Below are positions 1-8,675 of a stretch of 64,000 bases of DNA, piece after piece. The notes under the pieces were generated by a model. It did no database searches. It was not told the DNA's origin and was given only the letters and a program-made list of their open reading frames with translations. The first letter of the stretch is position 1. Each line of letters opens with the position of its first letter. The translations under genes and the position numbers were made by a program. Origin of the DNA: CAVTPU01 sp963736695 (lineage in GTDB: Bacteria > Actinomycetota > Actinomycetes > Mycobacteriales > Micromonosporaceae); NCBI GenBank assembly GCA_963736695.1, contig CAVTPU010000004.1, forward strand, positions 2,294,001-2,358,000. The letters run 5' to 3'.

Positions 1-1135
1 TCGTCACCGGCATCAAACCGGTCTCCAGTAACGGTTCGAGACGCTCGGGAAGCTCCCCGTCCAACCCCGGCGGGATGGTTGATGGCCCGCTTGTGGATGG
101 TTCGGCGGCCGACGAGCGCGGCCAGCGCACCACGATGCGCCGGCCCACGACACGCAGGCCGGTGTTGGTGCGCGGATCGCGCACCAACACCGGATCGTTG
201 ACAAGCAGGCCGAGCGCACGCAGCCCGCCGGCGAGGTCGGACGTGTGGGCCGCCACCGTGGCGACGTCAACCGGGACGAACAGCGCCGCCACCCGTGCGG
301 TGAACTCGGCGAGCAGCGCGTCATCGAGAGCGCTCGCGGCCCGCCGGGCATAGGCCGTCTGCATATAGACGATCCACCGCAGCACCGCGTCACGCTGCCG
401 CTCGTCGCACCCACCGAGACCGGCGGCGAGCTCCTCAATCACGCTCAGGTGTTGAAAAATCCGCTCCGGGCGATCACGCGAGTCCATGATGGACGATGCG
501 TCGGGGCGACTGCGATAGAGATAGACCGGATCGGGGGTGAGCACCATCGACGTGGCACGCAACAACAGCGGAATGGTGAAGAGCACGTCTTCGAAGGCGG
601 TCCCCTCGCTGAAGCGACCGCCCGCCGCCGTCACGAGATCGCGCCGGAACACCTTGTTGCAGGCGGACGGGTTGCCGATGAGGTCGGGGGCCCGCGCCAC
701 CGACGTGATGAGTCGCTCGCCGGTGATCAACTCCCTCCGCCATGGCGGGCTCGGCCGGGGCGGGAGGCCGGGCATGTCGCCGACCACGATCTGCGCCTCG
801 TGGCGGTCCGCGAGGCCGAGCAACCGGTCGAGGCCGCCCGCCGCATAGAGATCGTCGGAGTCGAGAAACGCGAGATAACGGCCAGTGGCGAGGGCTATCG
901 CCCGATTGCGGGCGGCGCCCAGTCCGGCGTTGGCCTGGTGGATCACGGTAACGGCGGGGGCACGTTGGGCGTACGCGTCAATGATCTGCGCCGACGTGTC
1001 GGTGGAGCCGTCGTCGACGATCACCACCGCCACGTGCTCACGACACCTCTGCGCGTCGAGCGAGGCGAGTGCCGCCGGGAGCCACCGTTGGGTGTTGTGG
1101 ACCGCGATGACCACGGTCGCCCATGGCTCCGACAT
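1..1135 (-). CDS. Family 2 glycosyltransferase (3' end outside window)
   Basis: The frame stays open from the ATG at 1135 to the window edge, so at least 378 residues are present and the C-terminus is missing. The N-terminus has the GT-A layout: a first strand ATVVIAVHNT, a nucleotide-binding VVIVDDGSTD near residue 35, an NAGLGAARNRAI segment, and a DxD-type FLDSDD near residue 85. GT2 enzymes move a sugar or sugar phosphate from a nucleotide donor at the cytoplasmic membrane face. A GGAGG motif five bases before ATG supports the start. In actinobacteria such long GT2 proteins are often fused to a CDP-glycerol glycerophosphotransferase; that part would lie outside the window. Neighbours suggest teichoic-acid-like polymer synthesis, which is an inference. 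Confidence 0.85.
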   Translation of the reverse strand, partial: MSEPWATVVIAVHNTQRWLPAALASLDAQRCREHVAVVIVDDGSTDTSAQIIDAYAQRAPAVTVIHQANAGLGAARNRAIALATGRYLAFLDSDDLYAAGGLDRLLGLADRHEAQIVVGDMPGLPPRPSPPWRRELITGERLITSVARAPDLIGNPSACNKVFRRDLVTAAGGRFSEGTAFEDVLFTIPLLLRATSMVLTPDPVYLYRSRPDASSIMDSRDRPERIFQHLSVIEELAAGLGGCDERQRDAVLRWIVYMQTAYARRAASALDDALLAEFTARVAALFVPVDVATVAAHTSDLAGGLRALGLLVNDPVLVRDPRTNTGLRVVGRRIVVRWPRSSAAEPSTSGPSTIPPGLDGELPERLEPLLETGLMPVT

Positions 1136-1175
1136 GATCACCTCCAAGTCCGCTGTCGCCGGCCGTCAGCCGCTG

Positions 1176-1181
1176 TAGTGT
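1176..1181 (+). promoter_or_regulatory. -10 element of a leaderless promoter
   Basis: TAGTGT lies seven bases before the ATG at 1189 and no Shine-Dalgarno motif is present, so the transcript probably starts at or very near the start codon. Confidence 0.5.
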
Positions 1182-1188
1182 CACGCCC

Positions 1189-2535
1189 ATGAAACACCTC
1201 GCGCGGCGGGTGCGCCAACGCCTGGGCCGAGGACCGCTTGGGCGGATCAAGCGGCGCCTCTGGGCCGCCGCCCGACGAGCGCGCGGGGACGGGACCGCCA
1301 GCGCGGCAGACCCGACGACGACGCCGGCGACCACCGGCCAGTCCACGATCACCGGTCATCCCGCCTTCGCCGGTCTCGTGGCGCACAGTCTCGTGGCGCA
1401 CAGTCTCGGCGCGAGCGACCCTCGCGGGACCACGATGCCGACGGCGGTGCTGTTCTGGCCGGTCGACAACGCCAACCCCTATCAGTCACTGCTCTATTGC
1501 CGGTTTCCCGCGCACAATCTCGTCCCGTTGCCACTGTCGCGAATCGACTCGGCCGACGCCGCGATCGCCGAACTGCCCGCCGGCGTCCCGATCGTGCTGC
1601 ATGTGCACTGGCTCTATGGCGTCATCGCAGGCAGTCGCGACGTCGACGAGGCGGAGCAGCGGGTGACCCGATTCGAGCAGACCTTGCGGCGCGTGCGTCA
1701 GCATCAACGGTTAAGTCTGTTGTGGACTGTCCACAATCTGCTGCCGCACGAGACGCTTTATCCCGAGGCGGAGCGGCGACTGCGCCGCGTGATGCTCACA
1801 CAGTCCGATGTGGTGCATGTGATGCGCCCCGAGCACGTCGACCTGCTCGAGCACGAGTTCGGCCACCGTCCCGCACGAGTCGTGGTCGCCGCGCATCCAA
1901 GCTTCGCCGGCGCTTATCCCGACTGGGCCGATCAACGAACGGCTCGCGCCGCGCTCGGCCTCGCCTTCGACGCCCGGGTCCTGGTGACGTTCGGACAAAT
2001 TCGACCGTACAAGGGACATGCTCTTTTCTTCGACGTCTTTGAGCGGGCACATCGGCTCGACCCATCGCTGCGGTGGCTCGTCTCCGGCCGCGCCCATGAC
2101 CTGCCGGAGACTCGGGAGTTTCTGCGCCGCGCGCGGGCTCATCCGGCCGTGCTGACGCATCCCACCTTCATTCCGGTGACCGACGCGCACCTGCACCTGC
2201 GCGCCGCAGGCGCCATGGTGTTGCCCTATCGCAACGCGCTCAACTCCGGCTCCGCCGCGCTTGCCGCCACCTTTGACCTGCCGGTCTACGCCTCGGCCGG
2301 AGTCGACCTCGACGGGCTCGTGCCCGAGGCCGCGATCCGCCGGCTCGACCTCACCGACCCGCAGGGCGCAGCCGAGGTGCTCGCCCGACCGTGGGGCGAC
2401 GATCGGTTGCGGGATCGGATTCGCGCACACGCCACGGAGATCGCCCCGGCGGTTGTGAGCGCCGCGTTCGCACGTGAGCTGCGAGCGATCCGCGCGCAGT
2501 CTTGCCAAGCACGCTCCGATTGTGCGGATACATAG
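1189..2535 (+). CDS. GT-B fold glycosyltransferase, GT4-like
   Basis: The 448-residue protein has a basic N-terminal tail, then a Rossmann-like N-domain starting at MPTAVLFWPV (residue 83) and a C-domain with VLVTFGQIRPYKGH and a donor-site loop near PYRNALNSGSAALAA. These are typical of retaining GT-B glycosyltransferases that use nucleotide sugars. The gene diverges from the GT2 gene with 53 bp between the starts, so the two probably serve the same surface polymer. The tail carries a small 15-bp duplication (VAHSLVAHSL). An internal ATG at 1436 would remove the tail, but the -10 element ahead of 1189 favours the long form. The acceptor cannot be told from sequence. Confidence 0.85.
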   Translation: MKHLARRVRQRLGRGPLGRIKRRLWAAARRARGDGTASAADPTTTPATTGQSTITGHPAFAGLVAHSLVAHSLGASDPRGTTMPTAVLFWPVDNANPYQSLLYCRFPAHNLVPLPLSRIDSADAAIAELPAGVPIVLHVHWLYGVIAGSRDVDEAEQRVTRFEQTLRRVRQHQRLSLLWTVHNLLPHETLYPEAERRLRRVMLTQSDVVHVMRPEHVDLLEHEFGHRPARVVVAAHPSFAGAYPDWADQRTARAALGLAFDARVLVTFGQIRPYKGHALFFDVFERAHRLDPSLRWLVSGRAHDLPETREFLRRARAHPAVLTHPTFIPVTDAHLHLRAAGAMVLPYRNALNSGSAALAATFDLPVYASAGVDLDGLVPEAAIRRLDLTDPQGAAEVLARPWGDDRLRDRIRAHATEIAPAVVSAAFARELRAIRAQSCQARSDCADT

Positions 2536-2604
2536 GCGGAACAGCAAGACTGGGAACGTTCTACCACCGATCCGGGGGTACAACTCTCCCAGACCTGCCT
2601 TCGG

Positions 2605-3378
2605 TCAGCCCTGTTCTGGCGAAACCCGGAATCTGGTGGCGCGCGTGATCAATGCGACCGACTGAGGACGCCACGCAGGCGACGCGCGGCGACAATCGCA
2701 TAGCGCCGCCCGACCCGCATCGGGTCGGCGCGCAACGCACGCAGCCTCAACCGCCATCCGCGCCGCGCGCCGGAGGCTGACACGGCGGGAATTCTCGTCG
2801 GCTGCGAGATCCCGCACGCCCACATCGAGCCCACTGACCCACCGTTCGCGGTCCGGATCACCGTCGCGCCAGCATAGTTCGATGGCGGGAGCGGGCCCGG
2901 TCGCGCCCGCCGGCAGGGCGCGGACCACGCCGACTCGCCACTCGCGCGCGATGCCGACAAGTCGGGCGAGCGTGTGCGGCGCCACCACCAAGCGGGCCGG
3001 CACCCGCGCCACAAACTCCGACTCCGCCCCCGCCCCCGCCCCCGCTTCCGACAATGCTTCCGGATCGGCCACCGACGAGGTTTCCGGCGACAACCACGAC
3101 GGCGCCTCAGGCACGACCACGACGTCGACTCCGGTGCTAGCTCGCAGAGGCTGGATGCATTCGTCGGAAATATCGCCTTCGCCGGTCCGATCGGTCAGCA
3201 CAATCACCGCCACCGACGGGTGGCGGGCTTCCGATGCCGACGACACACTGGGCAGTGTAGAACCCACCAGACGTCCAACGCAGGCCTCCAGATGCCTGCC
3301 GTCGTGCACTGATCCCGCACCGAAAGCGAACAACGCGTTGAATTCCGCACCCAAGGAGCCGAACCTTGCCATGATCAT
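2605..3378 (-). CDS. Uncharacterised protein in the glycosyltransferase cluster
   Basis: I do not recognise this 257-residue protein. The chosen start is the ATG at 3378; an ATG two codons on (3372) is equally possible. There are no clear membrane segments. The middle shows alternating strands (PSVAVIVLTDR, VDVVVVPEAPSW, ARLVVAPHTLARLVG) that could belong to an alpha/beta domain, perhaps a degenerate glycosyltransferase. An Ala-Gly-Glu-rich linker near residue 110 is coded by a GCCCCC hexanucleotide run at about 3025-3046. The C-terminus is arginine-rich with several cysteines. Position between two glycosyltransferases suggests a role in the same polymer pathway, without direct evidence. Confidence 0.6.
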   Translation of the reverse strand: MIMARFGSLGAEFNALFAFGAGSVHDGRHLEACVGRLVGSTLPSVSSASEARHPSVAVIVLTDRTGEGDISDECIQPLRASTGVDVVVVPEAPSWLSPETSSVADPEALSEAGAGAGAESEFVARVPARLVVAPHTLARLVGIAREWRVGVVRALPAGATGPAPAIELCWRDGDPDRERWVSGLDVGVRDLAADENSRRVSLRRAARMAVEAACVARRPDAGRAALCDCRRASPAWRPQSVALITRATRFRVSPEQG

Positions 3379-3425
3379 GGGCGCTCGAACCGGCCCTGAC
3401 CGGTGTAACGGCCCACGATCATGGG
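3369..3425. promoter_or_regulatory. Paired palindromes between divergent genes
   Basis: CCATGATCATGG at 3369-3380 is a perfect 12-bp palindrome overlapping the start of the minus-strand gene. A near copy, CCCACGATCATGGG, lies at about 3411-3424 toward the plus-strand glycosyltransferase. The pair could be an operator for both genes or chance symmetry around the start codon. Confidence 0.3.
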
Positions 3426-3473
3426 TCCGCGTGCCGTCGGGTGACGCCGCCGCGAACTGTCGGACGTGACGCC

Positions 3474-5327
3474 ATGACCAGATCACCAGCATGGCGGGTC
3501 AGTCGCGGATGGCGAGGCACCCGTGTCGTGGCCACCTCGGTTGGGGCCCTGCGCGACCTGCTCACCCACGACGGGTGCACGCGATCGGTCCGCCGCGCCA
3601 CCGTGGTGATCACCCGATGGGACCCGCCCCTCGGCGCGGGCGGTTGGACGGGCCGACTCGGCCACCTTCCGGTGCGCCGACACTCGACCACCGCGCCCCT
3701 GCTCGGATCCGGCCGGCTGCGGGTGCGGATCGTCCTCACCGAACCCGTTTCGCTGCGACGCCTCATCGCGGGGGTGCTGCCCATCATCACCCCGACCCGC
3801 CCCCTGCCCGATCCGGCGAGCGCCGACGTCACCTGCGTGCCGGCCCCTCCCGCGTGGGCGCCGGCTCTGCGCGCGGCGGCGCTGCCGCAGGGGCGTCCCG
3901 AGATTCGCGGGTACGACGTGCTGGTGCGCACCGACGACGCACAGCTCGCCTCGGAGCAGACCTCGGTGGCGGCGGTCAGCCTCCGGGCGAACCACCACGG
4001 TCTGTGGTTCACGCCGCGTACCCCGGTGATCGCCATCGACACCGCGCTCGCGAACCCGATCGGGCGCGACTCGTGGGCCAACGCACGTCGGCCCGCCGAA
4101 AGAGAGCCATCCGCGACGCTTACCGTCGACGAGACCGCCGATCCCCGCTGGATGCTCACCCGCGACGACACCGGCGCCAGACTGCTCGAGGGCCCGCTCG
4201 CGGAGTCGCCGTCAAGTCCCCGGCGGCGTGAGCTGATCGCCCACGCGGCGAGGCTGGACCGAATCTTCGTGCCCCGACTGCCGGGCGCCGACCCAGCCGC
4301 CGAGGCGGTGTTGCTCGCCCAGCTCGCGGCCACCGGCGCGGTCTGTCTGGTGGCCGAACTCGCCGATCGGGTCGCCGACCTGCTCGACCCGCAGTTGCGC
4401 GCGGTCGTCCTCGAGCCGCCCGGCACGATCATCGGGCCCGACGGCACCAAACCCGACAGCACAGCCGAGCCGATCGAGTGGGAATTGCGCGGAGTGCGGC
4501 AACGCCGGGCCGCGCTGCGCGGACACGGCGGCGCGTTCGTGCTGGGGCGGGCCCGCGCACACGCGATCGCCGGGTCGACAACGGTGCCGTCGGTGAGTGT
4601 CGTGCTCGCCACCCGACGCCCCGACTATCTGCGCCGAATGATGCGTCTGCTCGCCGCTCAGGCGTACCCGTGCTTGGAGATCGTGCTCTGCGCGCACGGC
4701 CTCGACCCGGATCGCGACCTGCCGCCCGACTTCGCCGCGCCGCTGCGGGAACGCGGGCATCACCTCGTGACGTGTCGGGTCGACGCGGACACCAGCTTCG
4801 GTGCCGCGCTCGGCATCGCAACTGGCGCGGCCAGCGGCAGCCTCATCACGAAGTTCGACGACGACGACGTCTATGGCCCCGAGCACATCTGGGATCTCGT
4901 GCTCGCCCGAGAATTCTCCGGCGCGGCCCTGATCGGCAAGGCGGCGGAGTTCGTCCGGCTCGACCAGCTCGGCGTGACGGTGCGGAGACGGGTGGTGCCG
5001 CCGGAACGTTATGCGACGTGGGTCGCGGGCGGCACGATGCTCATCGCCCGGGGAGATTTGGAGCAGGTCGGCGGATGGCGCCCGGTTCCCCGGTCTGTCG
5101 ATTTGGGGCTGATCGAACGGGTCCTCGAGTCGGGTGGGCTGATCTATCGCACCCACGCCTTTGGATATCTCTATGAGCGGCGCGGCGGTGGCCACACGTG
5201 GGACACCGGCCTTGACTACTTTCTGCGGCCGGCGGGGCAACAGTGGCGGGGTATGCCGCCCTATGCGGAGTTCGCCGCCGAGATCGCCGAGATGGACGCG
5301 CTTGACGCGAACGCCACGAACAGATAG
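3474..5327 (+). CDS. Family 2 glycosyltransferase with long N-terminal region
   Basis: The 617-residue protein has an N-terminal half of about 360 residues I cannot assign, then a GT-A domain beginning at PSVSVVLATRRPDYLRRMM. Its metal-binding acidic motif is KFDDDDVYGPEH and it also has an AGGTMLIARGDLEQVGGW segment. This layout fits an inverting GT2 enzyme acting at the membrane. The start is uncertain: ATG at 3474 is used here, and a GTG at 3441 is in frame. The 3' end overlaps the convergent CDP-alcohol phosphotransferase gene by 67 bp, which suggests tight mutual constraint. Members of this group occur beside DUF5941 proteins in actinobacterial surface-polymer loci. Confidence 0.8.
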   Translation: MTRSPAWRVSRGWRGTRVVATSVGALRDLLTHDGCTRSVRRATVVITRWDPPLGAGGWTGRLGHLPVRRHSTTAPLLGSGRLRVRIVLTEPVSLRRLIAGVLPIITPTRPLPDPASADVTCVPAPPAWAPALRAAALPQGRPEIRGYDVLVRTDDAQLASEQTSVAAVSLRANHHGLWFTPRTPVIAIDTALANPIGRDSWANARRPAEREPSATLTVDETADPRWMLTRDDTGARLLEGPLAESPSSPRRRELIAHAARLDRIFVPRLPGADPAAEAVLLAQLAATGAVCLVAELADRVADLLDPQLRAVVLEPPGTIIGPDGTKPDSTAEPIEWELRGVRQRRAALRGHGGAFVLGRARAHAIAGSTTVPSVSVVLATRRPDYLRRMMRLLAAQAYPCLEIVLCAHGLDPDRDLPPDFAAPLRERGHHLVTCRVDADTSFGAALGIATGAASGSLITKFDDDDVYGPEHIWDLVLAREFSGAALIGKAAEFVRLDQLGVTVRRRVVPPERYATWVAGGTMLIARGDLEQVGGWRPVPRSVDLGLIERVLESGGLIYRTHAFGYLYERRGGGHTWDTGLDYFLRPAGQQWRGMPPYAEFAAEIAEMDALDANATNR

Positions 5328-7462
5328 ACGGTGAGCCCGGCGACACCGACGGTGGCCGCGCCGGCGGCGGCCAAGCCGACAACCGCGGCGACGCCGATCA
5401 CCAGCAGTCGTCCGTCCCAGCCCAGATCGGCGGCGCGCCACCGGATCGGACTCGACCCCTTGTCGAGACGCGCGGCCAGATCGTAGTGATAGAGCCCGGC
5501 CACCCCGACATAGGCGAAGATCCACGGAGGGGGGACGCCGGCCGCCATACCAACGCCAATGACCGTGAGAAACTCCGCGAGCCGCAGGGCTGCCGGCACC
5601 AGCCAATCCAAGGGTCCACTATGGATTGCCCCGCCGCCGAACGCGGCGAATACCAAAGCCACCACGACCGCGACCGCCGCGAACCCAGTCAGTAGTGCAG
5701 AGGCGAAGCCGGTCAGCCCGGCGGCGAAGCCGGCCACGACCACAAACACCGCCGCGACCGCCGCTGCGGTCACGGCGCCGGTCAGTGCGGGCACCCGGCC
5801 CCGACCGAAGGAGGCGAACAGCCGTGCCAGCACACCGTCGTCACGGTGCGACGCCACCTCGCCGCGCGGCAACACGGACGGACGCAGCGCCAGGCTCCGC
5901 CACACCCGCACCGGCAATGTATATGCGGCGGCCAACAAACCCCAGGCGAGCATCGCGAGGAACACCAACCGCCCGCCGCCGATCACCGCGCCGACGCTGA
6001 TGAGCAGCCACCGCTCCCCGATAGGAAAGGCGAGCAACTTCTTCACCCAGTGCAGCACGCCCTTGCGGCCCGAATTGGTTGCCGCGATGAGGCGGTCGGC
6101 GGCCCCGGCCGAGACGTCCGCGGTGGACCGGGTCCGAGCCGACCTGTCGGCGCGGTCGACGAACGGCGCAGGCGCGAGCCTCGCGGCGACCGAGTCGCGT
6201 GCCGCGCCATACCAACAGTCGGTCATGTGTCGCACGGTCTGCAGCGTGATCGCCGCGATCGCCAACGCCCACACGCCCGTCTCCCCAGTGCGGGCGGCCC
6301 CGATCGCGAGGCCGGCGTAGGCGAGATATTCCTTCGCCCGGTCGGCGATGGTGTCGAGCCATCCCCCATAAGGGCTGAACTGTCGGGTGTATCGCGCCAG
6401 CTGTCCGTCGACACAGTCGAGCACGAAGCCGAGATAGAGCAGGATCGCGCCGATGAACGTCGCGACGAAGCCGGCCTGCGCAAAGCCCGCGGCCGCGACC
6501 ACGGTGACGAGCACCGACAGCCAGGTGACCGCGGCTGGGCTCAGTCCCAACCGGGCCGCGATGACCACCAGCCGGGGCGACCACGAACTCACCGCATAGG
6601 TCGCGAAGAGATCGTCGTCGCTCTTCACCGAGTTGCGCAGCCGCACCGCGTCCTCATCGACACCGTCGGCCGCCTCGATCGCCGCCCGCAGTCTCTCTCG
6701 ATCGCCCACCGGGGCGCAGACCAAGCCAATGGTTGGGCGCCCGACCACCCCGAGGCCGGCCCGCACCAACGCGACCTGTGCCAGCGCGAACCCGCTGTCG
6801 GGGGCCGCACCGATCGTCGGCCCATCGTCGGTCGCGGCGGCCGCAGCGGCGGCGAGCGACGCAGCGGCGGCGGGGGCCGAGGATGCCGCGACTCGCAGCA
6901 GTCCCGCGGCGGTCGCGGTGGGTCCCGTGACGTCGTGCCACGCCGACCCGGCCGAGGTGACCACACCTCGGTCGACTCGCACCGAGGCGCCACGCCCAGC
7001 AGGGCCTGGCCCGGCCAAGGCTGCCCCGGCCGCAGCTGAGCCTCCAGAGCCGGCGCCCGCAGAACCGGCGCCCGCAGAGTCGAGCAGGGTCACGATGCCC
7101 GAGCCGGCGACCAGCCCACCGATCACCGAGTCGTTCGCGACAACCCCGGCGTCGGCGATGACCACACGGCCGGGGGCGGTCGCGGTGAGTTCGGCCAGGT
7201 GCGCCAGGTCGGTGGCCGCACTCGCACTGACCCGTACGGGTAGACGGAAGGCCTTCGCCACCTCGGGCCGAGCCAACACGACCACATCAATGGGATCGCC
7301 CAGTTGCCGGATGAGTCGGGTGGTGACCGTCTCCGCCGAGCGGGAGGCGTGGTCGGATGGGACCGTGCCGATCGACGGGACCGTGTCGATCGACCCGACG
7401 TCGGTCGGGGCGTGGGCGATGTCGCTCGTCGCGATGAGGATCGCCCTGGTGTGCTCAGGCAC
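5261..7462 (-). CDS. CDP-alcohol phosphatidyltransferase with DUF5941 domain
   Basis: The protein has 733 residues in three parts. The N-terminal 200 residues form an alpha/beta region resembling a nucleotidyltransferase-type domain and include a long Ala/Gly/Ser-rich linker. The middle part is an integral-membrane CDP-alcohol phosphotransferase with the complete signature DG(x2)AR(x8)G(x3)D(x3)D in DCVDGQLARY ... GGWLDTIAD, near residue 345. The C-terminal part is multi-pass with FAYVGVAGLYHYDLAARLDK, typical of DUF5941. Such enzymes transfer a phosphoalcohol from a CDP donor to build lipids or wall polymers. The GTG start at 7462 follows AAGGA by eight bases; a longer frame would run into the next gene. 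The substrate is unknown. Confidence 0.85.
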   Translation of the reverse strand: MPEHTRAILIATSDIAHAPTDVGSIDTVPSIGTVPSDHASRSAETVTTRLIRQLGDPIDVVVLARPEVAKAFRLPVRVSASAATDLAHLAELTATAPGRVVIADAGVVANDSVIGGLVAGSGIVTLLDSAGAGSAGAGSGGSAAAGAALAGPGPAGRGASVRVDRGVVTSAGSAWHDVTGPTATAAGLLRVAASSAPAAAASLAAAAAAATDDGPTIGAAPDSGFALAQVALVRAGLGVVGRPTIGLVCAPVGDRERLRAAIEAADGVDEDAVRLRNSVKSDDDLFATYAVSSWSPRLVVIAARLGLSPAAVTWLSVLVTVVAAAGFAQAGFVATFIGAILLYLGFVLDCVDGQLARYTRQFSPYGGWLDTIADRAKEYLAYAGLAIGAARTGETGVWALAIAAITLQTVRHMTDCWYGAARDSVAARLAPAPFVDRADRSARTRSTADVSAGAADRLIAATNSGRKGVLHWVKKLLAFPIGERWLLISVGAVIGGGRLVFLAMLAWGLLAAAYTLPVRVWRSLALRPSVLPRGEVASHRDDGVLARLFASFGRGRVPALTGAVTAAAVAAVFVVVAGFAAGLTGFASALLTGFAAVAVVVALVFAAFGGGAIHSGPLDWLVPAALRLAEFLTVIGVGMAAGVPPPWIFAYVGVAGLYHYDLAARLDKGSSPIRWRAADLGWDGRLLVIGVAAVVGLAAAGAATVGVAGLTVYLFVAFASSASISAISAANSA

Positions 7463-7568
7463 GCGGCCCGTCCTTCCCGCCGTCGCTTCGCTGTCGTCAC
7501 GTGAAGGATGTGACCGGTCCACTGTATCCAGATCGGCACACGCGGTCGCGGCGGCGGGAGGCGGGCGA

Positions 7569-7901
7569 CTATTCGGGCTCGCCTGTCGGCAGCACCAAGA
7601 CTCGGGCGTGGATGCTCGTGCGCTGCTGCAACGCGGCACGTAACGCGCGATGCACCCCATCCTCCAGATAGAGACGCCCCTGCCACTGCACGACATGGGG
7701 AAAGAGATCACCGAAGAAGGTCGAGTCATCGGCGAGCAGCCGGTCGAGTGCGAGTTCGCGTTTGGTGGTGATGAGCTGATCGAGTCGGACCGTGCGGGGC
7801 GGGATCTGAGACCACTGTCTCGCGGTCATCGCGTGGGCCGGATAGGGCTTGCCGTCGCGCACCTCACGGAAGATCACGACTTTCGCCTCCCTGTCGGTCA
7901 C
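7569..7901 (-). CDS. ParB-like nuclease-domain protein
   Basis: The 110-residue protein reads REAKVVIFREVRDGKPYP, then IPPRTVRLDQLITTK and LYLEDGVHRALRAALQQR. The last segment matches the ParB/Srx-type box in which a GxHR-like motif binds a nucleotide. Small stand-alone versions are widespread in actinobacteria but without a known role. The GTG start at 7901 follows AGGAG with a good spacing; a longer reading frame to 7985 has no ribosome site. It is the last of a minus-strand run with the nitroreductase and epimerase genes upstream, about 80 bp away. It should not be read as a chromosome partition ParB, since the DNA-binding part is absent. Confidence 0.75.
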   Translation of the reverse strand: MTDREAKVVIFREVRDGKPYPAHAMTARQWSQIPPRTVRLDQLITTKRELALDRLLADDSTFFGDLFPHVVQWQGRLYLEDGVHRALRAALQQRTSIHARVLVLPTGEPE

Positions 7902-7981
7902 GTCGGTTCGCTCCTGCGCGGCACTCCTGCGCGCACCCGACCAGCCTAGCCGGCCGGCGCGACTCGTGCCGCCCCACGCGA

Positions 7982-8668
7982 TCATGGAGCCTCGACTATC
8001 GGGCCACGATCATGGCGCGTCGGTGCGCCATGACGCGGAGCCTCAGTGGTGACCCCAGTGTCCCCGGTGCACGACGTCGGAGGCGGGCCGCCGCCCCGGG
8101 CGAGGGACGCCGACCGATGATCGGGTGCCGGATAACCGATCGAGATCGCACCGATCGGGACGTGGTCGTCGGGCACGCCGAACGAGGCTCGATAGGCCGA
8201 GATCCGCTCGGGCGGAATTCCGAAGAAGCACGCCCCCAGCCCCTCATCGACGACGGTGAGCAAAATCAGCAGACTCGCGAAGCCGGTGTCGATAAACCAG
8301 AACGGCACCGGCCAGCGGGCCTCGTCCCGGTCGGTCCAGCCCTTGTCGGGCAGAGCGTATCGATCGAGGTAGGCGTCCTTGTGGGCGTGCGGCACGATGA
8401 TGAGCGGGGCCCGGCGCATGCCGGCGAGCCACCGTGAGGGCGGTCCGGCGGGTTGGCGCCCGTCGGGTTGTGGCGTCGTGGCTTGCCAGAATCGCTCCCG
8501 CGACTCCGGTTCGTCGAGCACCAGAAAGGCCCAGCCTTGGGAGAACCCGGCCGACGGTGCGCGGACCGCGTGGGACAACAGCCGGTCGACCACGGCGGTC
8601 GGCACAGGCCGGTCCGGATCGTAGTCGCGCACCATTCGTCGGCGCCGCAGCACCTCACGTAGCTCCAC
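7982..8668 (-). CDS. Nitroreductase family protein
   Basis: The 228-residue protein has the family's N-terminal FMN-binding pattern LRRRRMVRDYDPDRPVP followed by VRAPSAGFSQGWAFLVLD, and a distal GLGACFFGIPPERI with IGYPAPDHRSASL. These enzymes are homodimeric FMN proteins that reduce nitro groups, quinones or flavins with NAD(P)H in the cytoplasm. It starts at GTG seven bases after the stop of the epimerase gene, so the two are almost certainly co-transcribed. A 100-residue insertion between the FMN motifs (ARWPVPFWFIDTGFAS) is normal for the subfamily. The natural substrate cannot be inferred. Confidence 0.88.
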   Translation of the reverse strand: MELREVLRRRRMVRDYDPDRPVPTAVVDRLLSHAVRAPSAGFSQGWAFLVLDEPESRERFWQATTPQPDGRQPAGPPSRWLAGMRRAPLIIVPHAHKDAYLDRYALPDKGWTDRDEARWPVPFWFIDTGFASLLILLTVVDEGLGACFFGIPPERISAYRASFGVPDDHVPIGAISIGYPAPDHRSASLARGGGPPPTSCTGDTGVTTEAPRHGAPTRHDRGPIVEAP

Positions 8669-8675
8669 TGTGGAC

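Noticed and set aside
245..1192. A 315-codon plus-strand frame opposite the left GT2 gene
   Set aside because: The minus strand has a clear GT2 domain in the same DNA; the plus-strand product has shadow-like composition.
4212..5606. A 464-codon minus-strand frame opposite a glycosyltransferase
   Set aside because: Its protein is Arg/Gly-rich with no domain, and both overlapping genes (GT2 and DUF5941) have clear motifs.
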